A stretch of DNA of 64,000 bases from assembly GCA_023435725.1 (NCBI GenBank), contig JAEYRD010000112.1, positions 1-64,000 of the forward strand, given 5' to 3'. This DNA is from Pseudomonadota bacterium. Lineage in GTDB: Bacteria > Pseudomonadota > Alphaproteobacteria > Rhizobiales > Xanthobacteraceae. Below, piece after piece: positions 9,966 through 18,554 of this stretch. A program made the position numbers and the translations under genes. Within the stretch, counting starts at the first letter, position 1; each line of letters begins with the position of its first letter. Below the pieces are notes generated by a model that was not told the DNA's origin, made no database searches, and saw nothing but the letters and a program-made list of their open reading frames with translations.

Positions 9966-11654
9966 ATGACCGAGCAGCCGAACCGTCAGAAACTCGCCGG
10001 CGACGGCATCACCGCGCCGCTGCGGTACACCGTGTTCCGACGCATCTGGCTCGCCAGCCTGCTCTCCAATCTCGGCCTGCTGATTCAGGGCGTGGGCGCG
10101 GCCTGGGCGATGACGCAGATGTCGGCCTCGGCCGACCAGGTGGCACTGGTGCAGACCGCGCTGATGCTGCCGATCATGCTGATCTCGATGCCGGCCGGCG
10201 CCATCGCCGATATGTACGACCGCCGAATCGTGACGCTGATCTCGCTCGCGATCGCGCTGATCGGCGCGACTGCGCTCACGGTGCTGGCCGGGCTCAAGCT
10301 GATCACTCCGGAAACGCTGCTCGCTTTCTGCTTCGTCGTCGGCAGCGGCAATGCTCTGTTTGGACCGGCCTGGCAGTCCTCTGTCAGCGAGCAGGTTCCG
10401 CCGGATGCGTTGCCCTCGGCTGTCGCACTGAACGGCATCAGCTACAACATCGCGCGCAGCTTCGGGCCCGCGGTTGGCGGTGTCATTGTGGCCGCGGCCG
10501 GAGCGGTGGCCGCCTTCGCCTGCAACGCAATCCTCTATCTTCCGCTCTTGGCGGTGCTGCTGCTCTGGCGGCGCGTGGTTGAACCCTCGCGCTTGCCGCG
10601 GGAGAAGCTCAACCGGGCCATGGTTTCCGGCTTCCGCTACATCACCAATTCGCCGCCGATCAAGATCGTGCTGTTGCGCACGCTGGTGATGGGCCTGATC
10701 GGCGGTGCCATCATGGCGCTGATGCCGCTGGTGGCGCGCGACCTCCTGCATGGCGGCGCGCAGACCTACGGCATCATGCTCGGCGCCTTCGGCATGGGCG
10801 CGGTGGTGGGTGCGCTCAACATCCACGAATTGCGCAAGCGCATGAGCGGCGAGGCCGCGATCCGCGCCTGCACCATCTCGATGGCCTTCGCGATGGCCGC
10901 CCTCGCCCTGAGCAGCGAGCCGGTTCTGACCGCGGCTGCGCTGGTGCTCGCCGGCGCGGTCTGGATGGCCGCAGTCGCGCTGTTCAACATCGGCGTGCAG
11001 CTCTCGGCGCCACGCTGGGTCGCGGGCCGCTCGCTCGCCGCGTTCCAGGCCTCGATTTCCGGCGGCATCGCGATCGGCGCGTGGGGCTGGGGCCATCTCA
11101 CCGACTATGCCGGTGTCGAGGTCGCACTGCTGGTCGCGGCCGGGCTGATGCTGATCTCGCCGCTGCTCGGCATCTGGCTCACGATGCCGCGCGTCGGCGC
11201 CCGCAACGAAGACGCCGACGTGCTCGCGGATCCTGAAGTGAAACTGTCGCTGACGGCGCGCAGCGGACCGTTGGTGGTCGAGATCGAATACCGGGTGACG
11301 CAGGAGAACGCGCGCGCGTTCCACAATGTGATGCAGGACGTGCAGCTTTCCCGGCAGCGCAACGGCGCCTATGGCTGGTCGATCGCGCGCGACATCGCGG
11401 ACCCCGAATTGTGGACCGAGCGCTTCCACTGTCCGACCTGGCTCGACTATCTGCGCCAGCGCAACCGCGCGACCCAGTCCGAACGCTCGTTGTACAAGAG
11501 CGCGAGCGATTTCCACATCGGTCCCGAGCCGGTGCGCATTCGCCGCATGCTGGAGCGTCCGTTCGGCTCGGTGCGCTGGAAGGAAGAGACACCGGACCGC
11601 GCAAGCGCCGAGGTGTTGCCGGTGGTCGCGACCGCGGCGGGAAGCAGCACGTAG
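9966..11654 (+). CDS. MFS_3-family exporter with C-terminal soluble domain
   Basis: This 562-residue transporter has about 12 membrane helices in residues 20-400, with the MFS loop motif GAIADMYDRR between helices 2 and 3. It resembles the EntS/MFS_3 efflux group. After the last helix there is a soluble domain of about 130 residues (from LVVEIEYRVTQENARAF to RMLERPFG) with regularly spaced WxxxD, WTERF and HIGPEP motifs. From its pattern I would guess a ferredoxin-like antibiotic-monooxygenase fold. The start is the ATG of MTEQPNRQ, preceded by GAAGGGGAT; an ATG four codons earlier overlaps that ribosome site. Exported compound unknown. Confidence 0.88.
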   Translation: MTEQPNRQKLAGDGITAPLRYTVFRRIWLASLLSNLGLLIQGVGAAWAMTQMSASADQVALVQTALMLPIMLISMPAGAIADMYDRRIVTLISLAIALIGATALTVLAGLKLITPETLLAFCFVVGSGNALFGPAWQSSVSEQVPPDALPSAVALNGISYNIARSFGPAVGGVIVAAAGAVAAFACNAILYLPLLAVLLLWRRVVEPSRLPREKLNRAMVSGFRYITNSPPIKIVLLRTLVMGLIGGAIMALMPLVARDLLHGGAQTYGIMLGAFGMGAVVGALNIHELRKRMSGEAAIRACTISMAFAMAALALSSEPVLTAAALVLAGAVWMAAVALFNIGVQLSAPRWVAGRSLAAFQASISGGIAIGAWGWGHLTDYAGVEVALLVAAGLMLISPLLGIWLTMPRVGARNEDADVLADPEVKLSLTARSGPLVVEIEYRVTQENARAFHNVMQDVQLSRQRNGAYGWSIARDIADPELWTERFHCPTWLDYLRQRNRATQSERSLYKSASDFHIGPEPVRIRRMLERPFGSVRWKEETPDRASAEVLPVVATAAGSST

Positions 11655-11670
11655 GTTTTGTCAGTCCGTT

Positions 11671-11750
11671 GCCCGGATGGAGCGAAGCGCAATCCGGGAC
11701 CTCTCAGTGCGCGGACAGAACCCGGATTTCGCTTCGCTCCATCCGGGCTA
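11671..11750. repeat. Long inverted repeat (gcccggatggagcgaagcg type)
   Basis: The arms gcccggatggagcgaagcg and cgcttcgctccatccgggc are reverse complements, and a second inner cccgg pair extends the structure. This is a dispersed element typical of bradyrhizobial intergenic space. It lies between the convergent MFS gene and the first four-cysteine protein gene, where it may also slow transcription. Confidence 0.8.
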
Positions 11751-11762
11751 CGATGCTGCGCC

Positions 11763-11978
11763 TTACTGCCCGTGCTCCGTCAGCACCTTGTCGCAGGCCT
11801 TGCTCAGGCGGGTGCGGTTCTGCTTCAGGCAGGCGAGCACAGCTCCATCGCCATTGTTCATGACGGCGCGGCAAAAGCGCGTGACATCGCGCGCGCAAGC
11901 GTCATGGCCGGGCTGCTGTTGCGCGAACGCGGCCGATACGCACAGGAGCAAAGGGACAATGAAAAGAAATCTGGTCAT
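11763..11978 (-). CDS. Small secreted four-cysteine protein (copy A)
   Basis: A 71-residue precursor with a clear signal peptide (MTRFLFIVPLLLCVSAAFAQ). The mature part has four cysteines spaced C-x7-C-x13-C-x11-C, ending in LSKACDKVLTEHGQ. The spacing resembles the GLG1-type cysteine-rich repeat (PF00839) by my recollection. The function is unknown; two disulfides in the periplasm are likely. A paralogue with nearly the same spacing lies at 12165-12473, on the same strand and 186 bases upstream in transcription. The start is the ATG directly before the signal peptide; longer frames upstream lack it. Confidence 0.8.
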   Translation of the reverse strand: MTRFLFIVPLLLCVSAAFAQQQPGHDACARDVTRFCRAVMNNGDGAVLACLKQNRTRLSKACDKVLTEHGQ

Positions 11979-12164
11979 CGCGGAATGCCTCTTAACCCGG
12001 AACAAAGTGCGGGCGAAGCTAGTGCGACGACCCCGGGGCCGCAACGGCTTTGTTGACGGCTGTATGGCACCGCCGCGTGTCCCGGCTTGACGCCGGGACA
12101 ATCGCGAAGGGAGCTCGCCAACGCAACGATCGTTGCTGTGTTGCGCGTGTTCTTACTGGTTGTC

Positions 12165-12473
12165 TTACTGGCTGTCCTGGACGACAGCGACCTTGCGTGA
12201 CGCGCCCTTGGCGAGATCCTTGTCCATCACCGCGCGGCAGCCGGCGCTCAGATCCGAACGATGCTTCATCATGCACGCCGTGATCTTCGGGATGTCAGGG
12301 ATTTCCGACGAGCAGAGGCGGAAGGCATCGCCAGTGCACATCTGCTGCGCTTCGGCCGAGAAAGCGAAGCTCGAGCCGGTCGAGAGGATCGAGACGATGG
12401 CGGCAAAGCCCAGAGCCAGGCTGGAGTCGCGGATTTTGCTGGTCAAGGACTTGGCAGAATACGACTTGGTCAT
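12165..12473 (-). CDS. Small secreted four-cysteine protein (copy B)
   Basis: A 102-residue precursor beginning MTKSYSAKSLTSKIRD, with a hydrophobic signal segment (ALGFAAIVSILSTG) and likely cleavage near SSFAFSAEA. Its cysteines are spaced C-x7-C-x12-C-x11-C, matching copy A within one residue, and both share a C-x11-C segment with R, LS and a following basic residue. The C-terminal tail KGASRKVAVVQDSQ is absent from copy A. The protein probably acts in the periplasm; its role is unknown. No other gene intervenes between the copies. Confidence 0.8.
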   Translation of the reverse strand: MTKSYSAKSLTSKIRDSSLALGFAAIVSILSTGSSFAFSAEAQQMCTGDAFRLCSSEIPDIPKITACMMKHRSDLSAGCRAVMDKDLAKGASRKVAVVQDSQ

Positions 12474-12724
12474 TTGCAGCTCCCAATGGCACCGCAAAGC
12501 GGGGCCCGTTGTTGATGGGAGCTACGATGCTCCTGCAAAGACCTTTCTACAGTGATGACGGTCACGGGGCGCCCCCAACTGTGACATCAGTCACTTTGGG
12601 ACACCTCCCTGAAAATCTGACGCAAACGCCGCCGCGTTGGTGTCACGTTAACTGTTCTTTCGCATTAATGGCTCGACGCGCGGGAAATTCCGCCGGTTTG
12701 GTTGCGTAATTGGAAAGAGTAGCG
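12474..12724. promoter_or_regulatory. Divergent upstream region of copy B and the deacetylase
   Basis: About 250 bases separate the four-cysteine gene (leftward) from the polysaccharide deacetylase gene (rightward), so both promoters must lie here. The inverted sequence gtgatgacggtcac / gtgacatcagtcac (near 12551-12595) stands out as two similar half-palindromes with a gtgac/gtcac core. This could be a regulator site, but I cannot name the factor. Confidence 0.4.
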
Positions 12725-13774
12725 ATGCGTAATGCGTTGGGCCTCATGCTGGCCAGTGTAGTTGCGGCGGTCGTGATCGCCGCCGGAGGTTGGTTTTATT
12801 ATTCCTCGCGCGCCGATCAGGCCGCTCCCAGGACAACGGCCGCTCGTGCCGCCGATCCGTTACCGGCACAGGCGAAGCTCGCCGCCAAGGATGACGTCGA
12901 GACCACCGCGGCGCTCGCGGCGAGGCCCGCGGCGCCTGCCCCGGCGCCCGCTCCGGCCCTGCCGGTTCAGCAGAAGTCGACCTGCGCCAATCCGAATGCG
13001 CTGGGCGTTGCCCGCGTGGTCGAGATCGACACCACCGGCGGTCCCGGCTTCGGCTTCGACCATTTCAAGCAGTTCGACTTCCTCACCGACAAGGAGGTCG
13101 TGCTGACCTTCGACGACGGCCCCTGGCCGGTCAACACGCCCGCGGTGCTGAAGGCGCTCGCGGATGAATGCACCAAGGGCCTGTTCTTCTCGGTCGGCAA
13201 GCACGCGACCTATCATCCCGAAATCCTGCGCCAGGTGCTGGCCCAGGGCCATACGGTCGGCGCGCACACCTGGTCGCACGTCAATCTGAACAGCAAGAAG
13301 ATGACGGAGCAGCAGGCCAAGGACGAGGTCGAGAAGGGCTTCAGCGCGGTGAAGTTCGCGCTCGGCACCAACCCGGCACCGTTCTTCCGCTTCCCCCAGC
13401 TTCAGCACAATCCGGCCATCGTGAGCTATTTCGGCACCCGCAATGTCGCGATGTTCTCGACCGACGTCGACTCCTTCGACTTCAGGAAGGGCTCCACGCC
13501 GGAGAAGATCGTCGAGACGGTGATGACCAAGCTCGACAAGCTCGGCAAGGGCATCATCCTGATGCACGACTTCCAGAAGCACACTGGCGAAGCACTGCCG
13601 ACGCTGCTCGCACGGCTCAAGGCCGGCGGCTACAAGATCGTGCAGATCAAGGCCAAGACGACCTTCCAGACGCTGCCGGAATATGACGACGCACTGCTGA
13701 AGGAGCTGAAGGTGCCGACCGCAAGCACGAACGCGCGTCCGATCTCGAGCGTGGTGCAGACGGTTTCGCAGTAG
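12725..13774 (+). CDS. Polysaccharide deacetylase family protein
   Basis: The 349-residue protein has an N-terminal membrane anchor or uncleaved signal (about residues 5-26), an Ala/Pro-rich linker, then a NodB-type deacetylase domain. Motif 1 is VVLTFDDGPWP, motif 2 is HTWSHVNL with the metal-binding histidines, and FFRFPQL and IILMHD supply the remaining catalytic groove. Such enzymes remove N-acetyl groups from peptidoglycan or other glycans outside the membrane. The ATG is chosen because GGAAAGAG precedes it at normal spacing. A hairpin with a T-rich tail follows the stop. Confidence 0.92.
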   Translation: MRNALGLMLASVVAAVVIAAGGWFYYSSRADQAAPRTTAARAADPLPAQAKLAAKDDVETTAALAARPAAPAPAPAPALPVQQKSTCANPNALGVARVVEIDTTGGPGFGFDHFKQFDFLTDKEVVLTFDDGPWPVNTPAVLKALADECTKGLFFSVGKHATYHPEILRQVLAQGHTVGAHTWSHVNLNSKKMTEQQAKDEVEKGFSAVKFALGTNPAPFFRFPQLQHNPAIVSYFGTRNVAMFSTDVDSFDFRKGSTPEKIVETVMTKLDKLGKGIILMHDFQKHTGEALPTLLARLKAGGYKIVQIKAKTTFQTLPEYDDALLKELKVPTASTNARPISSVVQTVSQ

Positions 13775-13802
13775 CCCCGGACCAGTCGCCCTCGATACGC
13801 GT

Positions 13803-13834
13803 ATGGCCGGGCTGTTGCCCGGCCATTTGCTTTT
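13803..13834 (+). terminator. Rho-independent-type terminator after deacetylase
   Basis: A strong hairpin, atggccgggc-tgtt-gcccggccat, is followed by ttgctttt. It is 28 bases past the stop of the deacetylase gene and just before the convergent small gene, so it may serve the plus strand mainly. Confidence 0.75.
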
Positions 13835-13849
13835 GGGTCGAGCGGCAGC

Positions 13850-14215
13850 CTACCAGTAAATGCCGTGGCGGTGCAGCTCGCTGATGATGCGGCGTTCGGT
13901 CCAGGTGTGCTTGCGCTTCGGCTTGTCCGCCTTCGCGGCAGGTTTACCTGTCGTCGCCGGCGCTGCTGCCGTGGTCACGGCAGGAGGGGGCGCCGCAGTA
14001 GACACGGGGGCCGAGACCGCCGGCGGACGATCGACATATTTCGGAGCCGCTGTGGCCGGCGCGACTTCGCTCATTTGCGTCGTGGCGGCGGTCGCCATCG
14101 TGGCTGGCGGAGCGGAGGCCTGTTCGGGCGGGGCGGACAGCGACAGGCTGCGCGGGGCGGCTTGGGCAGACGCAGAAGCCAGAACCATCGCGGTAACCAG
14201 AATGATCTTGCGCAT
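13850..14215 (-). CDS. Small secreted Ala/Pro-rich protein with basic C-terminus
   Basis: The 121-residue precursor has a signal peptide (MRKIILVTAMVLASASAQA), a long low-complexity Ala/Pro/Thr-rich middle, then a basic tail with KPKRKHTWTERRIISELHRH and a final GIYW. I do not recognise a family with a known function. The tail looks like a conserved short module that could bind nucleic acid, peptidoglycan or a partner, but that is a guess. The ATG before the signal peptide is the best start. Confidence 0.75.
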   Translation of the reverse strand: MRKIILVTAMVLASASAQAAPRSLSLSAPPEQASAPPATMATAATTQMSEVAPATAAPKYVDRPPAVSAPVSTAAPPPAVTTAAAPATTGKPAAKADKPKRKHTWTERRIISELHRHGIYW

Positions 14216-14380
14216 GTGAAATCTCCCCGTGTTCGCGTGACCGGACAATACGGAAGCCATTTCGGGGCTGATGTGACTGATGTCACTCAGGCTGTCGCAC
14301 GATCTCAAACCCGCACGCTCATGCCGGCTGGATGCCTCGGTCAAAACGCCGGCTCGTAACGATGGGATGATCTGGAGCGC

Positions 14381-14456
14381 TGGTGCCGCAAGAGGGATTC
14401 GAACCCCCGACCCCGTCATTACGAATGACGTGCTCTACCGACTGAGCTATTGCGGC
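14381..14456 (-). tRNA. tRNA-Thr (anticodon CGT)
   Basis: Read on the minus strand, the acceptor GCCGCAA pairs with TTGCGGC, the D-stem is GCTC/GAGC, and the anticodon stem CGTCA/TGACG holds loop TTCGTAA (anticodon CGT, reading ACG threonine codons). The T-arm has GGTTCGAATCC. CCA is encoded at 14381-14383. Length is 76 nt. It lies downstream of hemY on the same strand. Confidence 0.96.
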
Positions 14457-14554
14457 GAACCCTGCCGGGGCCCGGCGAGGCCGGCCCCGATACGCGCGCT
14501 CCTGATATCGGGCATGGCCCGAATTGGCAAGACAAGCGGGGCGCGAAATGCGCC

Positions 14555-16291
14555 TCAGGCGCCCCAGCGAGACCAGAATCCGCGCCAGCCGCCAGCCTGG
14601 GCCTTCGGCGTGCCGATTTGTTCCGTAAATTCATCGCTTGGCCCCTCATCATCGATCCCGGGATCATCCGGGGCACGGACGATCGGGATGACGGCCTCGA
14701 CTGGCGCCGGTGCGGGCTGGCCGAGGTCGGCGCGGGTCCGGAACACCGGCGTTGCCGCCGCCGGCGATGATTCGGCTGGCTCCGGGGCCGGTTTGGCCGG
14801 CTCGGCGGGCGTGACGATGATCTCTTCCTTGACGGCTTCTTTGGCCTCAGGAGGCGAATTGTCCTGTGCCGCCGGAGCAGCTACGGGCGGTTCCACCAGG
14901 CTTTCGCTCGAAGGTGCGCTCACCCGCTTCGGCGGCGGGGCCGCCAGCATGGCTTCCTCGAAAGGAGAGGATTCGATCGTAGTTCCCTTGTCGGAAGGCA
15001 GGCTCGCAACCGGCGTCTGCCACTGGAAGGCGTCGAGGCGGCCGGTGACCGGGGAGATCGGGCGCCAGCGGTCGCTGACATAGCCGTCCGCGGTCCAGGC
15101 CGGATCATGGCGGGCACGCACCGCGCGCAGCGTCCAGGCGCGGGCGCGGCCGCTGTCGCCATGCTCGGTGCGCTCGAGCTCGGCCATGAGCAGCGCCACG
15201 CGCTGGGTCGGATCGCTGACGTAAGGCGCCAGCACCTCGCGCGCGCGGGTGAATTCGGAAGCGTCGATCGCCGCGCGCGCGATCGCGAGTTGGCCCTCGA
15301 TGTGGCCAACCTTGGCGGGAGGCGTCTTGGCCGCGAGCGCCTCGACCCGCTGCAAGCGCTGCCGGGCAGAATCACCGAGCTTTCCGTGCGCGTAGGCCTC
15401 GGCGAGATCAGGGTGCGGATTGGCGATCCAGGCGGCCTCGACCAGCTTCATGGCACGGCGCACCTGATGCGCCTCGCTCTCGAACTTTGCCGCAAGCACC
15501 GCGGCCGGCACCAGGGTCGGCGCGAGCTTGACCGCCTCCATCACGCTCTCGCGCGCGACACCGCGGTCGGTCGTTTCCAATTCCAGCGCGCGCGCCGTCA
15601 GCAGCACGCCGCGCTGGCGGCGATAGCCCTGTTTGTCGATCAGGCCCACGGACAGATTCGAATCGAGGATCGCGAGCGCGCCGCTCCAATCGCCGCGGGC
15701 ACAGCGGAAGCCGAGCACCGCATGCGATGCCCAGGTCGAGGACGGCGACAACTTGATCGCTTCCTCCGCGATCATCACCGCGCCGACCGCATCGTCGGCC
15801 CGCTGCGCCTCGATGAACAGGCCGCGCAGGCCGAGCAGACGCGTGTCCTCGCGCTCGGCCATGGCGCGGAACACGCGCTGCGCCTCGTCGCGATTGCCTT
15901 CAAGCTGGGCGGATTGCGCGTGCAGAAGAAGCGCGAGCGGATCATTCGGCGCATGCCGCCGCGCCGCTTCCGCGTGCCGGTGGGCGAGCGCGGTGTCGCC
16001 ATGACCGATGGCGAGCAGGCCGTGGGTGATGGCATGGCGGCCGCGGGCTTGGCGCTTTTCGTGGCGGCGGCGGCGCAGACGCCCCGGCGTGCGCCAGATC
16101 GTCGTCAGGATGCTCCAGACGAGCACGACTGCTACGGCGAAAAGGCCAAGCAGGAGAACGAACCTGGGAAACGTCGTCGAGACGCGGAAACCGCCCCAGG
16201 TCAGGACGAAATCGCCGGACTGGTCGACAATCCAGGCCTCGCCGGCCGCCGCCAGCGCAATCAGGACGAGGAAAAGGACGATGCGAAGCAT
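14555..16291 (-). CDS. hemY: HemY-like protein (heme biosynthesis operon, TPR)
   Basis: The 578-residue inner-membrane protein has two N-terminal membrane helices (about residues 2-22 and 42-65), an arginine-rich stretch (RTPGRLRRRRHEKRQARGRH), then TPR-like helical repeats to about residue 400 and a long acidic, proline-rich C-terminal tail. The N-terminal region is the HemY domain. HemY is implicated in late heme or protoheme handling, without a proven reaction. It is the last gene of a hemD-mic60-hemY operon, 36 bases after the mic60 stop. The tail after about residue 430 makes it longer than enterobacterial HemY, which is usual in alphaproteobacteria. Confidence 0.9.
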   Translation of the reverse strand: MLRIVLFLVLIALAAAGEAWIVDQSGDFVLTWGGFRVSTTFPRFVLLLGLFAVAVVLVWSILTTIWRTPGRLRRRRHEKRQARGRHAITHGLLAIGHGDTALAHRHAEAARRHAPNDPLALLLHAQSAQLEGNRDEAQRVFRAMAEREDTRLLGLRGLFIEAQRADDAVGAVMIAEEAIKLSPSSTWASHAVLGFRCARGDWSGALAILDSNLSVGLIDKQGYRRQRGVLLTARALELETTDRGVARESVMEAVKLAPTLVPAAVLAAKFESEAHQVRRAMKLVEAAWIANPHPDLAEAYAHGKLGDSARQRLQRVEALAAKTPPAKVGHIEGQLAIARAAIDASEFTRAREVLAPYVSDPTQRVALLMAELERTEHGDSGRARAWTLRAVRARHDPAWTADGYVSDRWRPISPVTGRLDAFQWQTPVASLPSDKGTTIESSPFEEAMLAAPPPKRVSAPSSESLVEPPVAAPAAQDNSPPEAKEAVKEEIIVTPAEPAKPAPEPAESSPAAATPVFRTRADLGQPAPAPVEAVIPIVRAPDDPGIDDEGPSDEFTEQIGTPKAQAGGWRGFWSRWGA

Positions 16292-16327
16292 GGCGATCCC
16301 TATTACGCGCTAGTTATTGCGCGAACC

Positions 16328-17617
16328 TTATTGTGCAGGCTTGATTGGATCAGACTTGACTGGATCAGGCTTGGCGAGATCCGCCATGGCATCGTCAGCG
16401 AATTTGCGGGAGGCGGCGAGCGCGGCGTCGCGAGCAGCGGCCTTGTCGAGCCAGGCCTGCGCCGGTGCACGATCGGCCTCGGGCAGCGTCTTCAGCTCGC
16501 GCCGGGCCTCCACGAAATCGTTGCGGAGCGCCGCGGCGGTGACCCGCGCGACGATGGCGCCCCGATCATTGCCAACGCCGTCGGTGCGCTCGATGCGGAC
16601 AAGCTTCGACGCCCCGGCCTGCAGACGCTCGACGATGCCGCCGCCGCTGGGCGCGGCTTCCGCCGGCGGAGAGAGTTTGGGTACGATGTTGAGCAGCTCG
16701 CGGCTCAGCGCGACCGGTGTCGGGATGCCTGACGATGCGAATGCGTCGAGTGGCTTCAGCGCATCGGGCTCGGCTGCAAGCGACCGCGCCGCGGCCAATT
16801 GCGGCTCGTAAGCATCGCCATGGCGGACAGCGACGTCGAGCAGGGCGGCCGCCACAACATGGCGCAACGGCTGGTCGTCCATCGTCTTGGCACTGGCGAT
16901 CTTTTCGCCCTGCTGCGCGAGCTCGGCGCGCTCGGTCTTGCTGGCGCGCTCGAGCTGCGCGATGCGATCGTTGAGGGCGGCAAGATCAGGCGCCGCAGCG
17001 CTCGGCGCCGATTTCACGTCGTTCAACGCGCTCGCAGTCTTGTCGGACTGCGCGCGCAGATTGACGATGTCGCTGCGCAGGGCGCCAACGGATTTTTCCA
17101 GCGCGTCGATCCGCGTCGCCATGGCCGGATCGGCGGCGGGCTTGCCAGCCCTGGCTTCGACCGCAGCAACGCGACCACTCAGCGCGTCGACCGTCGCGCT
17201 TGTCACTTGCGGCGCGGCGGGGGGCGCCTCCACCGCGGGCCAGCCCAGCATCCAGCCAACCGCGAGCACGAGCGCCGCGGCCACCGCGCCCGAGAACGGC
17301 GCAATGATCCAGGGCGAAATCGATGGCGAAATCGGTCGCGACGCAGGCGCGGACGCCACGGAAGCCTGCTCCTCGGCGGGCTCGGAGTGAGGCCCGGCCC
17401 CGGTTTCCTCGAACCTGGTCTCTTCGGACTTGGCCTCTTCGAACTTGGCCTGCTCATCCGCGGCCTGCTCGCTCGTCGGCTGAGCCTCCGGCTCACCGGC
17501 CACCTCCTGCGGCTGGGTCGAGACTTCTGCCGCCTCGAGGTCGATGGTGGGCGGAGTGCGCTTGGCACGGCTGGACTCGGGGGCCAATCCTGCGTCTTCA
17601 GGCTTGTCGTCGGCCAT
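16328..17617 (-). CDS. Mic60/mitofilin-like inner-membrane protein
   Basis: This 429-residue protein has an acidic, Glu/Pro-rich cytoplasmic N-terminus (about residues 1-110), one membrane helix (WIIAPFSGAVAAALVLAVGW) and a long coiled-coil periplasmic region (from residue 150) ending in a mitofilin-type C-terminal domain around the segment VARVTAAALRNDFVEARREL. Alphaproteobacterial Mic60 homologues sit in heme operons beside hemD and hemY and are related to the mitochondrial MICOS protein that shapes cristae. The location here matches that pattern. The C-terminus is Lys/Pro/Asp-rich (KPDPVKSDPIKPAQ). Confidence 0.87.
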   Translation of the reverse strand: MADDKPEDAGLAPESSRAKRTPPTIDLEAAEVSTQPQEVAGEPEAQPTSEQAADEQAKFEEAKSEETRFEETGAGPHSEPAEEQASVASAPASRPISPSISPWIIAPFSGAVAAALVLAVGWMLGWPAVEAPPAAPQVTSATVDALSGRVAAVEARAGKPAADPAMATRIDALEKSVGALRSDIVNLRAQSDKTASALNDVKSAPSAAAPDLAALNDRIAQLERASKTERAELAQQGEKIASAKTMDDQPLRHVVAAALLDVAVRHGDAYEPQLAAARSLAAEPDALKPLDAFASSGIPTPVALSRELLNIVPKLSPPAEAAPSGGGIVERLQAGASKLVRIERTDGVGNDRGAIVARVTAAALRNDFVEARRELKTLPEADRAPAQAWLDKAAARDAALAASRKFADDAMADLAKPDPVKSDPIKPAQ

Positions 17618-17682
17618 CGTGACGGTTCCTCACACTTGCGTACCCGGGGCGGACCCGATTGCGTCGGATTCGGCTCGACCTC

Positions 17683-18429
17683 TTACGCCAAACGGGTGCG
17701 CAAAGCACGCTCCAAGGTGTCGAACAGGGCATTTTCGTCCGGCGTCGCCGCCACCAGAACCTGCGACGCGCCGGCCTCGCGCAGCACGCCCGCGACCGTC
17801 TCGGACAGGCAGCATTGCGGGATCGCCAACGCCGAGATTTCGACGCCTTCGTCCCGCGCGGCATCCAGGAAGGCCCGCGCGCTGCGCCGGGAGTAATGCA
17901 GCACGGCCTCGATCCCATGCGCGGCAAAGCCCTCGCAGACCTCGCGCGGCAATATCTTGACCGGCGCCATGCGATAGGTGGTCTGCGTGACCACGCTAAA
18001 GCCCTCAGCGCCGAGCTCGCTACCGAGATCACGCGACAGATCCGCGCCCGCAAGATAAAGCAGCGTGCTTTTCTTCTTAAGCACCTTGTCGCGCGCGCTC
18101 CGTATCACCTTGTCGCGCAAGGCCACGGCATCGCCGGCGGCGACGATCACCTCGGCAAAGCCGGCGTCCCGCGCGACGGAGGCGGTGTGTTCGCCGACCG
18201 CGAACAGCGGAAGCGCCAAGAGGCCACGGTCCCGCAATTGCGGTGCGACGGCGCGGATCGCGTTGGCCGACGTGACGATGACGGCACCATAGCTCGCCTC
18301 GCTTTCATCGTGGAAAGCGACTGGCTCGAACTTGAGCACCGGCGCGAGCAGCACCACATGACCCCGCGCATGCAGATTTTCCGCCGTCGCCTCATTGTCG
18401 GGATGCGGCCGTGTGACAAGTATGGACAT
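17683..18429 (-). CDS. hemD: Uroporphyrinogen-III synthase
   Basis: HemD closes hydroxymethylbilane to uroporphyrinogen III in the cytoplasm. The 248-residue protein has the expected two-domain, poorly conserved fold. SILVTRPHPDNEATAENL starts it, FAVGEHTASVARDAGF lies in the middle, and HYSRRSARAFLDAA and NALFDTLERAL are toward the end, the last two typical of bacterial HemD. The start is ATG of MSILVTRP; codons upstream add a non-conserved extension. It heads the operon with mic60 and hemY. HemC, which many alphaproteobacteria encode just upstream, is not here. Confidence 0.9.
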   Translation of the reverse strand: MSILVTRPHPDNEATAENLHARGHVVLLAPVLKFEPVAFHDESEASYGAVIVTSANAIRAVAPQLRDRGLLALPLFAVGEHTASVARDAGFAEVIVAAGDAVALRDKVIRSARDKVLKKKSTLLYLAGADLSRDLGSELGAEGFSVVTQTTYRMAPVKILPREVCEGFAAHGIEAVLHYSRRSARAFLDAARDEGVEISALAIPQCCLSETVAGVLREAGASQVLVAATPDENALFDTLERALRTRLA

Positions 18430-18554
18430 CGCTTGTGTTCCCGGGCGGTGACGCATTCGCGAGGATGGCTGCGCGTGACGATTGCGCAGGCCGACCCCGG
18501 AATGCTACCGGACGTACCAGAACTCTGCTTTACGGATGAGCGCAAGGGCGCAAA

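Noticed and set aside
9912..11516. Long open frame antisense to the MFS_3 exporter
   Set aside because: His/Arg/Gln-rich, no domain; the plus-strand transporter has clear helices and motifs.
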